Assembly (NCBI GenBank): GCA_963840565.1
Contig: CAWIZH010000002.1
Location: 682,001 to 746,000, forward strand
From: VRUE01 sp963840565
GTDB taxonomy: Bacteria > Actinomycetota > Thermoleophilia > Solirubrobacterales > 70-9
Direction: 5' to 3'
Length of the DNA: 64,000 nt
Below, one piece after another: positions 15,960-24,028 of the stretch (the first letter of the stretch is position 1; the number at the start of each line of letters is the position of its first letter). The notes beneath the pieces were generated by a model. It saw nothing but the letters and a program-made list of their open reading frames with translations, was not told the DNA's origin and made no database searches. The translations under genes were made by a program, and so were the position numbers.

Positions 15960-16673
15960 TCAGCCGGGGCCGATGCCGCCGGATTCGCCGCCCGTGGTGC
16001 CGCCGCCTTCGGGGGCTCCCGCAGTGCCGCCGCCTTCGGCCGTACCGCCGGCCCCGCCGGTTTCGGGGGCGACTTCGGGGGCCGGTTCGGCTTCCGCTTC
16101 GGGTTCGACGACCTCGGGCTCGACCGGTTCGGCTTCGACGCCGGATTCCGCTTCGCCTGATTCAGGCGCGCCACTCGTCACCGGAGCGCTGGGGCCTTCG
16201 CCGCATTCTTTGAAGCCGTATTCCTGGGCCGCTTCCTGGAATGAGGAGAGCGCTGCCGAGGCATTCGATTCGGCGGTTTCGAGACCGGGTGTGTCGCTGC
16301 GCTCGGAGGCGAGTTTGACTTCGCCCTCCGCAGTGGCAAGTTCGTCGGCGGCGCTGCTGAATTCCGCGTAGCCGTCCGTTTCCGCCGGCGTGCCGAGGTT
16401 CTTCAGGCTGGCGACCATGCCGCTGTAGAGGTCGGCGACCTGGGCCGCCGGGCTGCCGGTTTCGGCGCTGCTCGCGCCAACTGTGCCGACGGCCGCGTTG
16501 ACCTCGGCGCAGATCGCGTCGCCCTGTTCGATCAGCGCCGCTTTGGTCAGCGCGGTGGTCGTCGCTTCCGTCGCCGCGGTGGTGGCGGTCGAGTCGCTGC
16601 CGCCCCCGCCGCAGCCCGTGATCGCCAGCGCGGCGATCGGCAAGGCGAAGAGGAGTTTGTGACGAGGGCTCAC
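15960..16673 (-). CDS. Lipoprotein with Pro/Glu/Gly-rich C-terminal tail
   Basis: A 237-residue predicted lipoprotein: a hydrophobic signal ends in the lipobox AITGC, followed by a Gly/Ser/Thr-rich linker. The middle is helical (ALIEQGDAICAEVNAAVG to about residue 150) and resembles small cell-wall lipoproteins of unknown function. The last 90 residues are low-complexity PEVVEPEAE and GGTAGAPEGGG repeats, probably a wall-spanning tether. The GTG at 16671-16673 is chosen because the longer frame upstream reads through the tRNA gene and lacks a signal at its N-terminus. It lies about 50 bp downstream of tRNA-Gln on the same strand and could be co-transcribed with it. Confidence 0.75.
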   Translation of the reverse strand: MSPRHKLLFALPIAALAITGCGGGGSDSTATTAATEATTTALTKAALIEQGDAICAEVNAAVGTVGASSAETGSPAAQVADLYSGMVASLKNLGTPAETDGYAEFSSAADELATAEGEVKLASERSDTPGLETAESNASAALSSFQEAAQEYGFKECGEGPSAPVTSGAPESGEAESGVEAEPVEPEVVEPEAEAEPAPEVAPETGGAGGTAEGGGTAGAPEGGGTTGGESGGIGPG

Positions 16674-16724
16674 GAGTGAGGCGAAGCTAGCAAAGCGATT
16701 AGACGCCCTTGCAGGTATTTCAGA

Positions 16725-16796
16725 CTGCGCCCCAGGGACTCGAACCCCGAAATCCAGCTCCAGAGGCTGGCGTGTTGCCAATTACACCAGGGCGCA
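16725..16796 (-). tRNA. tRNA-Gln (anticodon CUG)
   Basis: The minus-strand sequence folds into a cloverleaf: acceptor arms TGCGCCC/GGGCGCA, D-arm GTGT/ACAC, anticodon stem CCAGC/GCTGG with loop CTCTGGA, and T-loop TTCGAGT. The anticodon CTG reads CAG. The discriminator base is G, as expected for tRNA-Gln, and CCA is not encoded. Confidence 0.93.
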
Positions 16797-16865
16797 AAGT
16801 ACGAACCGAGAGGATACCGAGCGCAGAGAGATTTCCCCGTAGACGGGCTTTTCCCTGCCGGTGGG

Positions 16866-18098
16866 CTACTTGATCTGACTGAGATCGCTGCTGGGATCGG
16901 CCAGCTGATCCGTCGCTGTCGAAACGTCGACGCCCTCGGCAAGCATGCGTCTCGCTTCGGCCAGGTCTTCGGAGCGCTCGACGCTGAGGGCGCCGGCCAC
17001 GCGGCCGTCCTTGAGATACCAGACGGAGAACTCACCCTTGTCGCGGTCGCCGCGCCAGATCTCCTCGTCCCAGTCCCGCGCCGGCCCGACGTACTCGAGG
17101 CCGGCCCAGTCGGCGAGATCGCTGAAGAAGTAGGGGACGACCTCGTAGTCCACGTCGTCGCCGAGCATGTTGGCGGCAGCGTGCATTCCCTGCTGCATCG
17201 CCACGTCCCAGTGCTCGACCCGTAGGCGGCGGCCGTGGATGACGCTCTCGTAGGAGCAGCAGTCGCCGGCGGCATAGATGCCCTCGGCTGAGCTCTGCAG
17301 CTTTGAGTCGCAGACGACGCCATCGTCGACCTCGAGCCCAGCGCGCTCGGCCAACATCGCGTCGGGACGGACGCCGGCGCCGACGACGACCGCGTCGCAC
17401 TCGATCGCCTTGCCGCTCTTGGTCAGCACCGCCTTGACCCTGCCGTCGCCCTCGTAGGCCTCGAGCTCCTCGCCGCCGTGGATGGTTACGCCCTTGGACT
17501 CGAGCAGCTCATGGAACCAGCGGCCCGCGTCCTCGCCGAAGGTCCGCGAGAGCGCCACGTCCTCCATCGTCACGATCGTGCACTTGGTGCCCTTGGCGGT
17601 CAGCGAGGCCGCGACCTCGGCGCCGATGTAGCTGCCGCCGATCAGGACGACGTGCTCGGCCGCCTCGGCGTCCGCACGGATCGCGTCGGAGTTGCCGAAG
17701 GCGCGCAGATAGTGGATGCCCTCGTTCTCGGCGCCCTCGACGCGGAGGATGTTGACCATCGCCCCGGTGGCGATCAGGGCCTTGCCGAAGCCGACCTCCT
17801 CCCCGCCCTGCAGCTTCGCCGTGCGCGCCGCGGGGTCGAGCGACATCACGTTGGTGCCGCTGAGCAGCTCGACGCCGTTCTCCTCATACCAAGAGGGCGA
17901 GTTGACGTAGGCGTCGGCGCGCTCGGCCTCGCCGCGCAGGTACTCCTTGGAGAGCGGCGGGCGTTCGTAGGGCGGCTCGGGCTCGCGGCCGGCCAGCAGC
18001 ACCGACCCCTCCGCCCCGCGCTTGCGCAGCTCCGACGCGCAGCTGGCGGAGGCGAGGCCACCGCCGATCAAGAGGAAGTCGACCTCGCGGTCAGCCAC
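16866..18098 (-). CDS. FAD-dependent NAD(P)H oxidoreductase (ferredoxin/AIF-like reductase)
   Basis: A 410-residue flavoprotein of the pyridine-nucleotide-disulfide family, resembling rubredoxin/ferredoxin reductases and AIF. It starts DFLLIGGGLASASCA (FAD fold) and PPYERPPLSKEYLRG, a strong signature of this subgroup. The NAD(P) fold is VVLIGGSYIGAEVAASL (about 150-166), and the second FAD motif is GIYAAGDCCS. No CxxC redox pair is seen, so it transfers electrons directly to a partner protein. The start GTG at 18096-18098 overlaps the upstream TrkA stop by 8 nt; the longer frame is a readthrough. It ends an operon with the K+-type genes, suggesting a link between redox state and transport, though that is inference. 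Confidence 0.85.
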   Translation of the reverse strand: MADREVDFLLIGGGLASASCASELRKRGAEGSVLLAGREPEPPYERPPLSKEYLRGEAERADAYVNSPSWYEENGVELLSGTNVMSLDPAARTAKLQGGEEVGFGKALIATGAMVNILRVEGAENEGIHYLRAFGNSDAIRADAEAAEHVVLIGGSYIGAEVAASLTAKGTKCTIVTMEDVALSRTFGEDAGRWFHELLESKGVTIHGGEELEAYEGDGRVKAVLTKSGKAIECDAVVVGAGVRPDAMLAERAGLEVDDGVVCDSKLQSSAEGIYAAGDCCSYESVIHGRRLRVEHWDVAMQQGMHAAANMLGDDVDYEVVPYFFSDLADWAGLEYVGPARDWDEEIWRGDRDKGEFSVWYLKDGRVAGALSVERSEDLAEARRMLAEGVDVSTATDQLADPSSDLSQIK

Positions 18099-18786
18099 CG
18101 TCGCCCGCGCCGTTGCCGCCGGCCCCGTCACCGGGACCGAAGAGGACCTTGAGCTGCTCCTCGTGGCCGGGGTCGAGCACGGCGAGCACCTCATCGCCGA
18201 CTTCGAGCACCGTGTCGGGGCCAGGGACGAAGCCCTTGCCGTCGCGCAGGACCGAGATCAGCAGGCTGCCTTCGGGCATCTGCAGGTCGCCGACCCGGCG
18301 TCCGGTCACGCCGCAGTCCTTGCCCAGCAGCATCTCGATGATCTCCAGTTGCTCCTCCTGCAGGTCGAGCAGGTGGACGAGGCCGTAGTCGGGCACCTCG
18401 TGCTCGAGCAGGCGCAGGATCAGGTCGGTGGCCGAGACCGAGGGCTTGATCCCGAGCAGGTCGAAGTGGGGCTTGTTGCGCGGGTTGTTGACCCGGGCGA
18501 TGATCTGCTTGACCTCGTACTTCTCGCGCGCGACCTGGCAGATCAGCATGTTGTCCTCGTCGTCGCCGGTGACCGCGATCACCAGGTCGGCGCGCTGGAT
18601 CCCCGCCCGCTCGAGCACCCAGAGCTCGGAGGCGTCGCCGTAGGAGACGTTGTGCTCGAGCTCCTGCTCGACCGTAAGGTAGCGGCGCCGGTCGCTCTCG
18701 ATCACGGTCACCTCGTGGCTCTTGTCGAGCAGCTCGCGGGCCAGGTTCCAGCCCACCTTCCCCGCGCCGACGACGATGATGTACAT
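18091..18786 (-). CDS. TrkA-like RCK protein (N and C domains)
   Basis: A 231-residue regulatory subunit for K+ uptake. The RCK-N domain starts MYIIVVGAGKVGWNLARELL, with the acidic end VIESD that binds NAD or ATP. A linker leads to an RCK-C domain (about residues 145-215: VGDLQMPEGSLLISVLRDG, EVGDEVLAVLDP), which in homologues senses ligands such as c-di-AMP. It is equivalent to mycobacterial CeoC/TrkA. It lies 16 bp after a second, RCK-N-only protein, and both sit beside an APC-UspA transporter, an arrangement also known from the mycobacterial ceoBC region. Confidence 0.88.
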   Translation of the reverse strand: MYIIVVGAGKVGWNLARELLDKSHEVTVIESDRRRYLTVEQELEHNVSYGDASELWVLERAGIQRADLVIAVTGDDEDNMLICQVAREKYEVKQIIARVNNPRNKPHFDLLGIKPSVSATDLILRLLEHEVPDYGLVHLLDLQEEQLEIIEMLLGKDCGVTGRRVGDLQMPEGSLLISVLRDGKGFVPGPDTVLEVGDEVLAVLDPGHEEQLKVLFGPGDGAGGNGAGDGG

Positions 18787-18802
18787 GTCGCCCCCTCCCC
18801 CC

Positions 18803-19279
18803 CTACGCGGCTTCCGCCGCGCCGTTGTCGTCGGAGGGTCCGGCGCCGCCGCGCGGGGCGCCCTCGCGCACAGCGCTCTCGAGCATGTCGATCGCGACCC
18901 GGGTCGGGCAGACCGTGTGCATCCCCTGGCGCTCGTACCACTCGGCCCGCAGCGGGTCGAGGATGCGGGTGATCACGGTCGGCACTTCGTAGCGGCGCTG
19001 GGCGATCTGGGCGATGATGATGTTGGTGTTGTCGCCGTCGGTGGAGGCGATGAAAGCGTCTGCCTTCTCGATCCCGGCGGCGACCAGCGCGTCCGTCTCG
19101 AGCCCGGCCCCGACCGTGAACTGACCGCCGAGGTCCTCCCAGCCCTTTTCGAGCCCGACCTCGAGCCGCGCGTGCGACTCCGGGTCCTCGTCGAGGCAGG
19201 AGACTTCGTGCCCTTCGCTCAGCATCGCGCGGGCGACGGAGGAGCCGACACGACCGCAACCAACAATCAGAATGAACAT
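18803..19279 (-). CDS. TrkA-N domain protein (RCK-N only)
   Basis: A 158-residue Rossmann-fold protein: MFILIVGCGRVGSSVARAML, acidic strand end CLDED, and DADAFIASTDGDNTNI-like helix-start motifs. It lacks the RCK-C domain and ends in a Gly/Asp-rich tail, so it probably pairs with the neighbouring full-length TrkA to form a hetero-oligomeric gating ring (compare CeoB with CeoC). It starts 10 bp after the APC-UspA gene stop and lies 16 bp before the second trkA. Confidence 0.85.
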   Translation of the reverse strand: MFILIVGCGRVGSSVARAMLSEGHEVSCLDEDPESHARLEVGLEKGWEDLGGQFTVGAGLETDALVAAGIEKADAFIASTDGDNTNIIIAQIAQRRYEVPTVITRILDPLRAEWYERQGMHTVCPTRVAIDMLESAVREGAPRGGAGPSDDNGAAEAA

Positions 19280-19289
19280 AGGCCGGATA

Positions 19290-21281
19290 CTAGATGGACG
19301 CTGTCACTACGTCTTCCGGAGGCGCGGTCAGCAGGACGCGACAGGGGGCTTTCTTCAGCACGTACTCGGTCGCCGCCCCAATCTCGGCCGGCTTGGCGCC
19401 GCCGATGCCGCCCAGCTTGGCGCCGCCCTTGATCTTGCTCGGAGGCTCGCCGCCGATCACGATCGCCTCGGTGTTCTTGCGCCGCGCCGCTTCGACGATG
19501 CCGGCGCCGACGCCGCGAGAGCGCACCACCTCCGTCGTCACCTCGACGTCCGCGTACTCCTCGCCGACGTCGCTGGCCCGCTGCAGCGCCCGCCAGGCCT
19601 CGTGTTCGATCTCGGGAGGAAGCTCAGCGTCGAGGGGCAGGGTCAGCGGGATCTCGATCACGTAGACGAGGTCGAGCTGCGTCTCCTCGCCGGTGCTGCC
19701 GTCGCTCTCCTCCTGCTCGGCGGCGGCGAGCCGGCCGGCGGTGGCGACGATGTCATCGTCGAGCTTGGTGCCGAAGACCGGCACGAGGATGTTGCGGAAG
19801 GCTACCTCGGGCACCTGCTTGGTCAGCGCCTTCTCGCTGACCGAGACGCGCTTGGTCAGCGTCGTCCCCTCGAAGACCTTGCGGTAGACGACGTAGAAGA
19901 GCAGGCCGAAGGTCATCCAGCCGAGGCCGACCCAGCGGGCGGTGTCGTGGTAGATGAGCACGCTGACGAAGGCGAGGGCGCTGACGACGGCGGCGAAGAT
20001 GGCGGGCAGCGGCAGCTGGGCGCCGCGCCATTCGACGTCGAGGGGGACGCGGAAGGGACGCGGGCGGTCGGGCTCGGTGACGCGCAGGCGCAGGATCGAG
20101 AGCTGGGCGATCGTGATCGCCAGCATCGCGCCAAAGGCGTAGAGACCGGCGAGCAGCTTGACGTTAGTCGGCAGGACCAGGCCGATCGCGATCACGCCGG
20201 AGATCGCGATCGCCACCTGTGGCGTCGCGTGGCGGCTGTTGAGCTTGCCCAGCCAGCTGGGGATCTGGCGGTTGATCGCCAGCGTGTAGATGTGGCGGGA
20301 GACGCCGAGCAGCGCCGTCGTCACGGCCCAGAAGAGGACCGGGGTGGCAATCAGGGCGACCAGCCAGCGCATCGCGTCGGAGACCCAGACCGGGTGATAG
20401 GAGGAGACGACGCCGAGCACCGGCGCCTCGACGTACTGGTGGCCGAGGGCGGTTTCCGGCCCGTGCGGCCCGGCGACCACGGGCACCGCCATCAGCGCGA
20501 TCGCCGCCATGCCGGCGTAGACCAGCGGCACCGCCAGGGCGCCGACCGAGACGATGCGCTTGAGGTCGCGTGGGTCGACGTTGATATCCGGGGCGAGGTC
20601 CGAGGCCGCCTCGATGCCGGCGTAGGCGAGCATCGCGACCACGGAGGCGTAGACAATGTCGTGGAAGTCGGGACTGGTGAAGAGGTTGATCTGGTCGGTG
20701 AGGCGGTCGGGGTGGAAGACCGCGAGCACGCCGACTACGACCACGGCCAGCTGCAGGGCGATATCGGCGAGGGCGAGGATCGCCAGCGGCCGCTCGCGGC
20801 TGCGACCGGTGATGTTGAGCATGTTGAGCACGCAGGCCGCGACGATCACGGCGCCAGCGATGCCGATCTCCCAACCGGCCTCCGAGAGGTCCGAGGAGAT
20901 CGGCTCCAGGTAGTGCGGCACCGAGATCGCCGCCAGGGCGGCGACGATCAGGTAATCGATCAGGATCGCCCAGCCGGCGATGAAGGCGATCAGCTCGTTG
21001 AAGGCGTTGCGGGCGAAGCTCGAGGAGCCGCCGCGTTCGCGCAGCATCGCCCCGCCCTCGACGTAGCTGAGCGTGGTGACGACGAAGAGCAAGCCGGCAG
21101 CGAGGAAGATCAGCGGCGTCAGGCCAAGACCGCGGTCGGCGACGACGCCCAGCGAGAAGTAGATCGAGAAGCCGACCGCCGAGTAGACGGCGACGAAGAG
21201 CCCCGGCACGCCGGTGGCGCGCTGCAGCAACGGCTCCAGCCGGGGTTTGGACGGCTTCTCAGCTTGCTCGGGCGCGCTCAC
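19290..21281 (-). CDS. APC-superfamily permease fused to a UspA-like domain
   Basis: A 663-residue protein with about 12 membrane helices and a cytosolic C-terminal UspA-like domain. The permease part has the APC start GLFVAVYSAVGFSIYFSLGV and the family loop ERGGSSSFARNAFNEL. The C-terminal domain begins near residue 490 (FRNILVPVFGTKLDDDIV) and ends PCRVLLTAPP. Although often labelled amino-acid permease, its neighbourhood with two TrkA/RCK proteins, shared with mycobacterial Rv2690c-ceoBC, and its likeness to KimA-type proteins suggest K+ transport. It starts at GTG (21279-21281), overlapping the upstream small gene by 4 nt. Confidence 0.82.
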   Translation of the reverse strand: MSAPEQAEKPSKPRLEPLLQRATGVPGLFVAVYSAVGFSIYFSLGVVADRGLGLTPLIFLAAGLLFVVTTLSYVEGGAMLRERGGSSSFARNAFNELIAFIAGWAILIDYLIVAALAAISVPHYLEPISSDLSEAGWEIGIAGAVIVAACVLNMLNITGRSRERPLAILALADIALQLAVVVVGVLAVFHPDRLTDQINLFTSPDFHDIVYASVVAMLAYAGIEAASDLAPDINVDPRDLKRIVSVGALAVPLVYAGMAAIALMAVPVVAGPHGPETALGHQYVEAPVLGVVSSYHPVWVSDAMRWLVALIATPVLFWAVTTALLGVSRHIYTLAINRQIPSWLGKLNSRHATPQVAIAISGVIAIGLVLPTNVKLLAGLYAFGAMLAITIAQLSILRLRVTEPDRPRPFRVPLDVEWRGAQLPLPAIFAAVVSALAFVSVLIYHDTARWVGLGWMTFGLLFYVVYRKVFEGTTLTKRVSVSEKALTKQVPEVAFRNILVPVFGTKLDDDIVATAGRLAAAEQEESDGSTGEETQLDLVYVIEIPLTLPLDAELPPEIEHEAWRALQRASDVGEEYADVEVTTEVVRSRGVGAGIVEAARRKNTEAIVIGGEPPSKIKGGAKLGGIGGAKPAEIGAATEYVLKKAPCRVLLTAPPEDVVTASI

Positions 21282-21466
21282 GTACGAGACGCTATCCAGA
21301 GCCGCCCCGCCCCGACGGCGAGGAAGGCGACGCCGAGCAGGGTGCCGACCGAGAGCGGCCCGCCGCCGTTGGCGAGGGTGCTGACCAGCAGCAACAGGCC
21401 GAGTACGACGAAGACGAGCGACATGACGCGGACGGAGCTGCGGTAGATCCGCTCAGGGGAGGCCAT
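21278..21466 (-). CDS. Small two-helix membrane protein
   Basis: A 62-residue protein with two hydrophobic helices (VMSLVFVVLGLLLLVSTLA and SVGTLLGVAFLAVGAGRLW) joined by a short Gly-rich turn. It is coupled to the downstream APC-UspA gene by a GTGA overlap and is the first gene of that five-gene operon. The ATG (21464-21466) has no Shine-Dalgarno, but TAAAAT (minus strand, 21474-21479) lies 7 nt upstream, indicating a leaderless message. It may be an accessory subunit or assembly factor of the transporter. No family is recognised. Confidence 0.6.
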   Translation of the reverse strand: MASPERIYRSSVRVMSLVFVVLGLLLLVSTLANGGGPLSVGTLLGVAFLAVGAGRLWIASRT

Positions 21467-21526
21467 CGCTGCGATTTTACGTTGGAACCAAGAGCACCCT
21501 CACCTGGGCCCACCCAGCCCGGCGGC

Positions 21527-21712
21527 TCAGTGGCCTTCGCTCGATGAATCGACGCTAAGAATGAGACCGAAGGCGGCGATGTAGAGAATCCCGATCAAGG
21601 TCACTCCGCCTAGCTCCGGCTCGGATTCCGGCACCATGGTCACCCAGACAGGGCACAAGAGGAGGGCGAAGACGAGCAACCCGATACCGACAATACGTTT
21701 CATCGATTGCAT
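21527..21712 (-). CDS. Small membrane protein, 61 residues
   Basis: Two hydrophobic stretches (IVGIGLLVFALLLCPVWVTM and GVTLIGILYIAAFGLIL) with a short polar C-terminus. It starts one base after the stop of the preceding small membrane-protein gene, so the two are probably one transcript. No recognised family. It could be a minor accessory of either flanking transporter. Confidence 0.45.
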   Translation of the reverse strand: MQSMKRIVGIGLLVFALLLCPVWVTMVPESEPELGGVTLIGILYIAAFGLILSVDSSSEGH

Positions 21713-21713
21713 G

Positions 21714-21932
21714 TTAGTACAAGGCCAGTTCGAGAATGAACAGGATTGCCGCGCCGACGATCCCGAGATGAAATCCGTATGCGGTCATGCGTTCCACGCG
21801 ACGCTGATCCGCACCGGCGAGGACCACGGCGTAGCGCACCACGCTGGCCCCCGCGGCCGTCAGGACGGCCGCGGACCCAAGCACGCTATTGACGCTGCTC
21901 ACAATCCCGCCCGCGACGACTATCGAAGCCAT
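21714..21932 (-). CDS. Small membrane protein, 72 residues
   Basis: Two hydrophobic segments (SSVNSVLGSAAVLTAAGAS and FHLGIVGAAILFILELAL) around a basic loop (GADQRRVERM). It is coupled to the next small gene with a 1-nt gap and lies about 60 bp from the end of the second APC-UspA gene on the same strand. The Shine-Dalgarno is weak. Function unknown. Confidence 0.45.
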   Translation of the reverse strand: MASIVVAGGIVSSVNSVLGSAAVLTAAGASVVRYAVVLAGADQRRVERMTAYGFHLGIVGAAILFILELALY

Positions 21933-21995
21933 GTGCCAAACCCTGGCAGCAGCGAACCGACGCGTGGTGCGCAGAAGCTCACGAGAGTGTCACGG

Positions 21996-23894
21996 CTACG
22001 CGAGCGCGGTTGTCAGCTCCGGACCCCGCTGCGCGCCCTGTTCGGAGACGACGATTACGCGGCAGGGGCGCTCGCCTAGGACGGTCTGCAGGGTCTTGTC
22101 GTAGAGCGGGCGGCCGTCCCGGTAGCGCAGGCCGATGACCACGGCGGCGGCGTTGATCAGCTTCGCCTCGTCGGAGATCTCATAGCCGGCCTGGCCGGGG
22201 CGCACGCGCTCGACGTGTCCGGTCACCCGCTGGCCGCCGATCAGCCTTGCCTGCTCGATCTTGCCCTGCGCCTCTTGCTCTTGCTCCGGCAGCTCGGCGT
22301 CGAGCGGCAGGTGCGTGGGCACGGTCAGCATCGAGTGGATGTGGATGCCGCGACGGCGCTTGGAGGCGAGCTTGACCGCGGTCGCCACCATCTCCTCCGA
22401 GAACGGCTCGCCGTCCTCGAAGGCGACGAGGACGGAGCGGTACTCGATCTCCTCGACCCCGAGCGGCTCCGGCGTCAGCACCTTGACCGTCTCGGTCAGG
22501 GGCAGCTTCTGGTTGCGGCGGTAAAGCACGTAGACGATCAGCCCCAGTGCCATCCAGCCGATGCCGACCGCGAGCGTGCGCGGGTTGAGCGCCATCACCA
22601 CGATCCAGGCGGCAAAGGTGCCGAGACCGCCGAGCACGGCCGTGAGCGGCACGTCGAAGCCGAAGGCATGGAAGTTCAGCGGCGGCTTCCAGGTGCGCTC
22701 GACGTCTCGGTTCTTGCGCCGCAGCTGGATCACTGAGACGTGGGCGATCGTGAAGGAGAGCATCGCCCCGAACGAGTACAGCGTCGCCAGGAAGTCGGTC
22801 TTGCCGGGGATCAGGGTGATGATCGCGATCGCACCGAAGATCAGGATCGCTATGTACGGGGTGCGGTACTTGGGATGGACCTGGCGCAGACCCTCGGGGA
22901 GCTGGCGGTGTTGGCCCATCGAGTAAGTCAGGCGGGAGACCCCGATCAGGCCGGCATTGGTGGCAATCAACAGGATCACCGCTGCCAGCACGCCGACGTA
23001 GTAGCGGAGGATTTCGGTCGGGCCGGAGGAGAGGCCGAGGTTCTCGACGATGCCGAGGATCGGGTCGTCGGCGAACTTGGAGCCGAGCGCGGTCATATAG
23101 TGCCCGGCGGCGTCCTTGACGACCGGCATCGCTGAGAGCGCGACGATCGGGATCAGCAGGTAGAGGCCGAGCACGGCGACCACCACGAGGCCAACGCTGC
23201 GCGGAATCGTCCGGGCAGCGTCTTTGGCCTCCTCGGCCATGTTGGAGATCGTCTCGATCCCGGTGTAGGCGATCATCCCGACCGCGATGCCGAGCGCGAA
23301 GTCGCTCCAGGTCGGCGCGACGCCGAGATGGACGTTGTCGACCAGGACCTGCGGACTGAAGACGAGGACGAGGCCGATCCCGACCAGGACGACCTGGGTC
23401 GCGAGATCCGCGATCGCGAGGATCAGGTTGAGCTTCGCCGACTCCTCGGTGCCACGGATGTTGATCACGGCCAGCGCGAGAATCAGCACAGCCCCGCCGA
23501 TCACATCGCCGGGACTGTCGCCGAGCCAGGGCCAGAACACGGCGAGGTAGTGGGGCACGAAGAAGGCCGAGATCGCGACCGTGATCGTGTAGTTGAGCAT
23601 CTGCCCCCAGGCGGCGATGAAGCTGACCAGCTCGTTGAAGGCGTGGCGGGCGAAGCTCGAGGAGCCGCCAGCCTCGGGGAACATCACGGTCGCCTCGGCG
23701 TAGGTCGCGGCAGTGGCGGCGAAGATCAGCCCGGAGATGACGAAGGCGACCGGCGTCAGGCCGAGCGCGAAGGCCGCGGTGACCCCGAGCGCGTAGTAGA
23801 TCGAAGAGCCGACGTTGCCATAGGCGGCGGCAAACAACGCGCCGACGCCATGGACGCGACTCAGCGATTCGTCACGTGGGATTCGCTGGGCCAT
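21996..23894 (-). CDS. Second APC-superfamily permease with UspA-like domain
   Basis: A 632-residue paralogue of the APC-UspA protein at 19290, with about 12 helices and the same sequence landmarks (AAYGNVGSSIYYALGV near the N-terminus, EAGGSSSFARHAFNEL, GMIAYTGIETISNMAEEA). Its C-terminal cytosolic domain (YRSVLVAFEDGEPFSEEMV to RPCRVIVVSEQG) is UspA-like but shorter. It has no adjacent RCK gene of its own. The ATG (23892-23894) is followed by a short basic N-terminus. A TATATT hexamer lies about 50 nt upstream. The substrate is either K+ or an amino acid; the strong similarity to the RCK-linked copy favours related substrates. Confidence 0.82.
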   Translation of the reverse strand: MAQRIPRDESLSRVHGVGALFAAAYGNVGSSIYYALGVTAAFALGLTPVAFVISGLIFAATAATYAEATVMFPEAGGSSSFARHAFNELVSFIAAWGQMLNYTITVAISAFFVPHYLAVFWPWLGDSPGDVIGGAVLILALAVINIRGTEESAKLNLILAIADLATQVVLVGIGLVLVFSPQVLVDNVHLGVAPTWSDFALGIAVGMIAYTGIETISNMAEEAKDAARTIPRSVGLVVVAVLGLYLLIPIVALSAMPVVKDAAGHYMTALGSKFADDPILGIVENLGLSSGPTEILRYYVGVLAAVILLIATNAGLIGVSRLTYSMGQHRQLPEGLRQVHPKYRTPYIAILIFGAIAIITLIPGKTDFLATLYSFGAMLSFTIAHVSVIQLRRKNRDVERTWKPPLNFHAFGFDVPLTAVLGGLGTFAAWIVVMALNPRTLAVGIGWMALGLIVYVLYRRNQKLPLTETVKVLTPEPLGVEEIEYRSVLVAFEDGEPFSEEMVATAVKLASKRRRGIHIHSMLTVPTHLPLDAELPEQEQEAQGKIEQARLIGGQRVTGHVERVRPGQAGYEISDEAKLINAAAVVIGLRYRDGRPLYDKTLQTVLGERPCRVIVVSEQGAQRGPELTTALA

Positions 23895-23970
23895 GCGGAT
23901 CTGTCTGACTGGTCACCGAGAGCGGCACCTCCCGAATATACGGAGGCGGGGCCGACGCTCGTACCGACGT

Positions 23971-24008
23971 AAAAAGGCGCGGGCGCGGAGAATCTCCGCG
24001 CCCGCGCC
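23971..24008 (-). terminator. Rho-independent terminator after secreted protein A-I (copy 1)
   Basis: Perfect 15-bp GC arms (23976-23990 and 23994-24008) with a 3-nt loop, followed on the minus strand by TTTTT (23971-23975). It ends the cassette transcript before the APC gene. Confidence 0.85.
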
Positions 24009-24028
24009 ATCTCAGAGCAGACTACGCC

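Noticed and set aside
16674..16781. N-terminal extension of the lipoprotein frame
   Set aside because: It is the translated tRNA-Gln gene; a lipobox signal follows the GTG at 16673.
18099..18194. N-terminal extension of the flavin reductase frame
   Set aside because: It lies in the TrkA gene in another frame, and the FAD fold begins directly after the GTG at 18098.
19272..21446. Plus-strand frame of 724 codons opposite the APC-UspA gene
   Set aside because: Shadow composition dominated by Asp, Arg, Gly and Gln; the minus-strand frame has membrane helices and conserved APC motifs.
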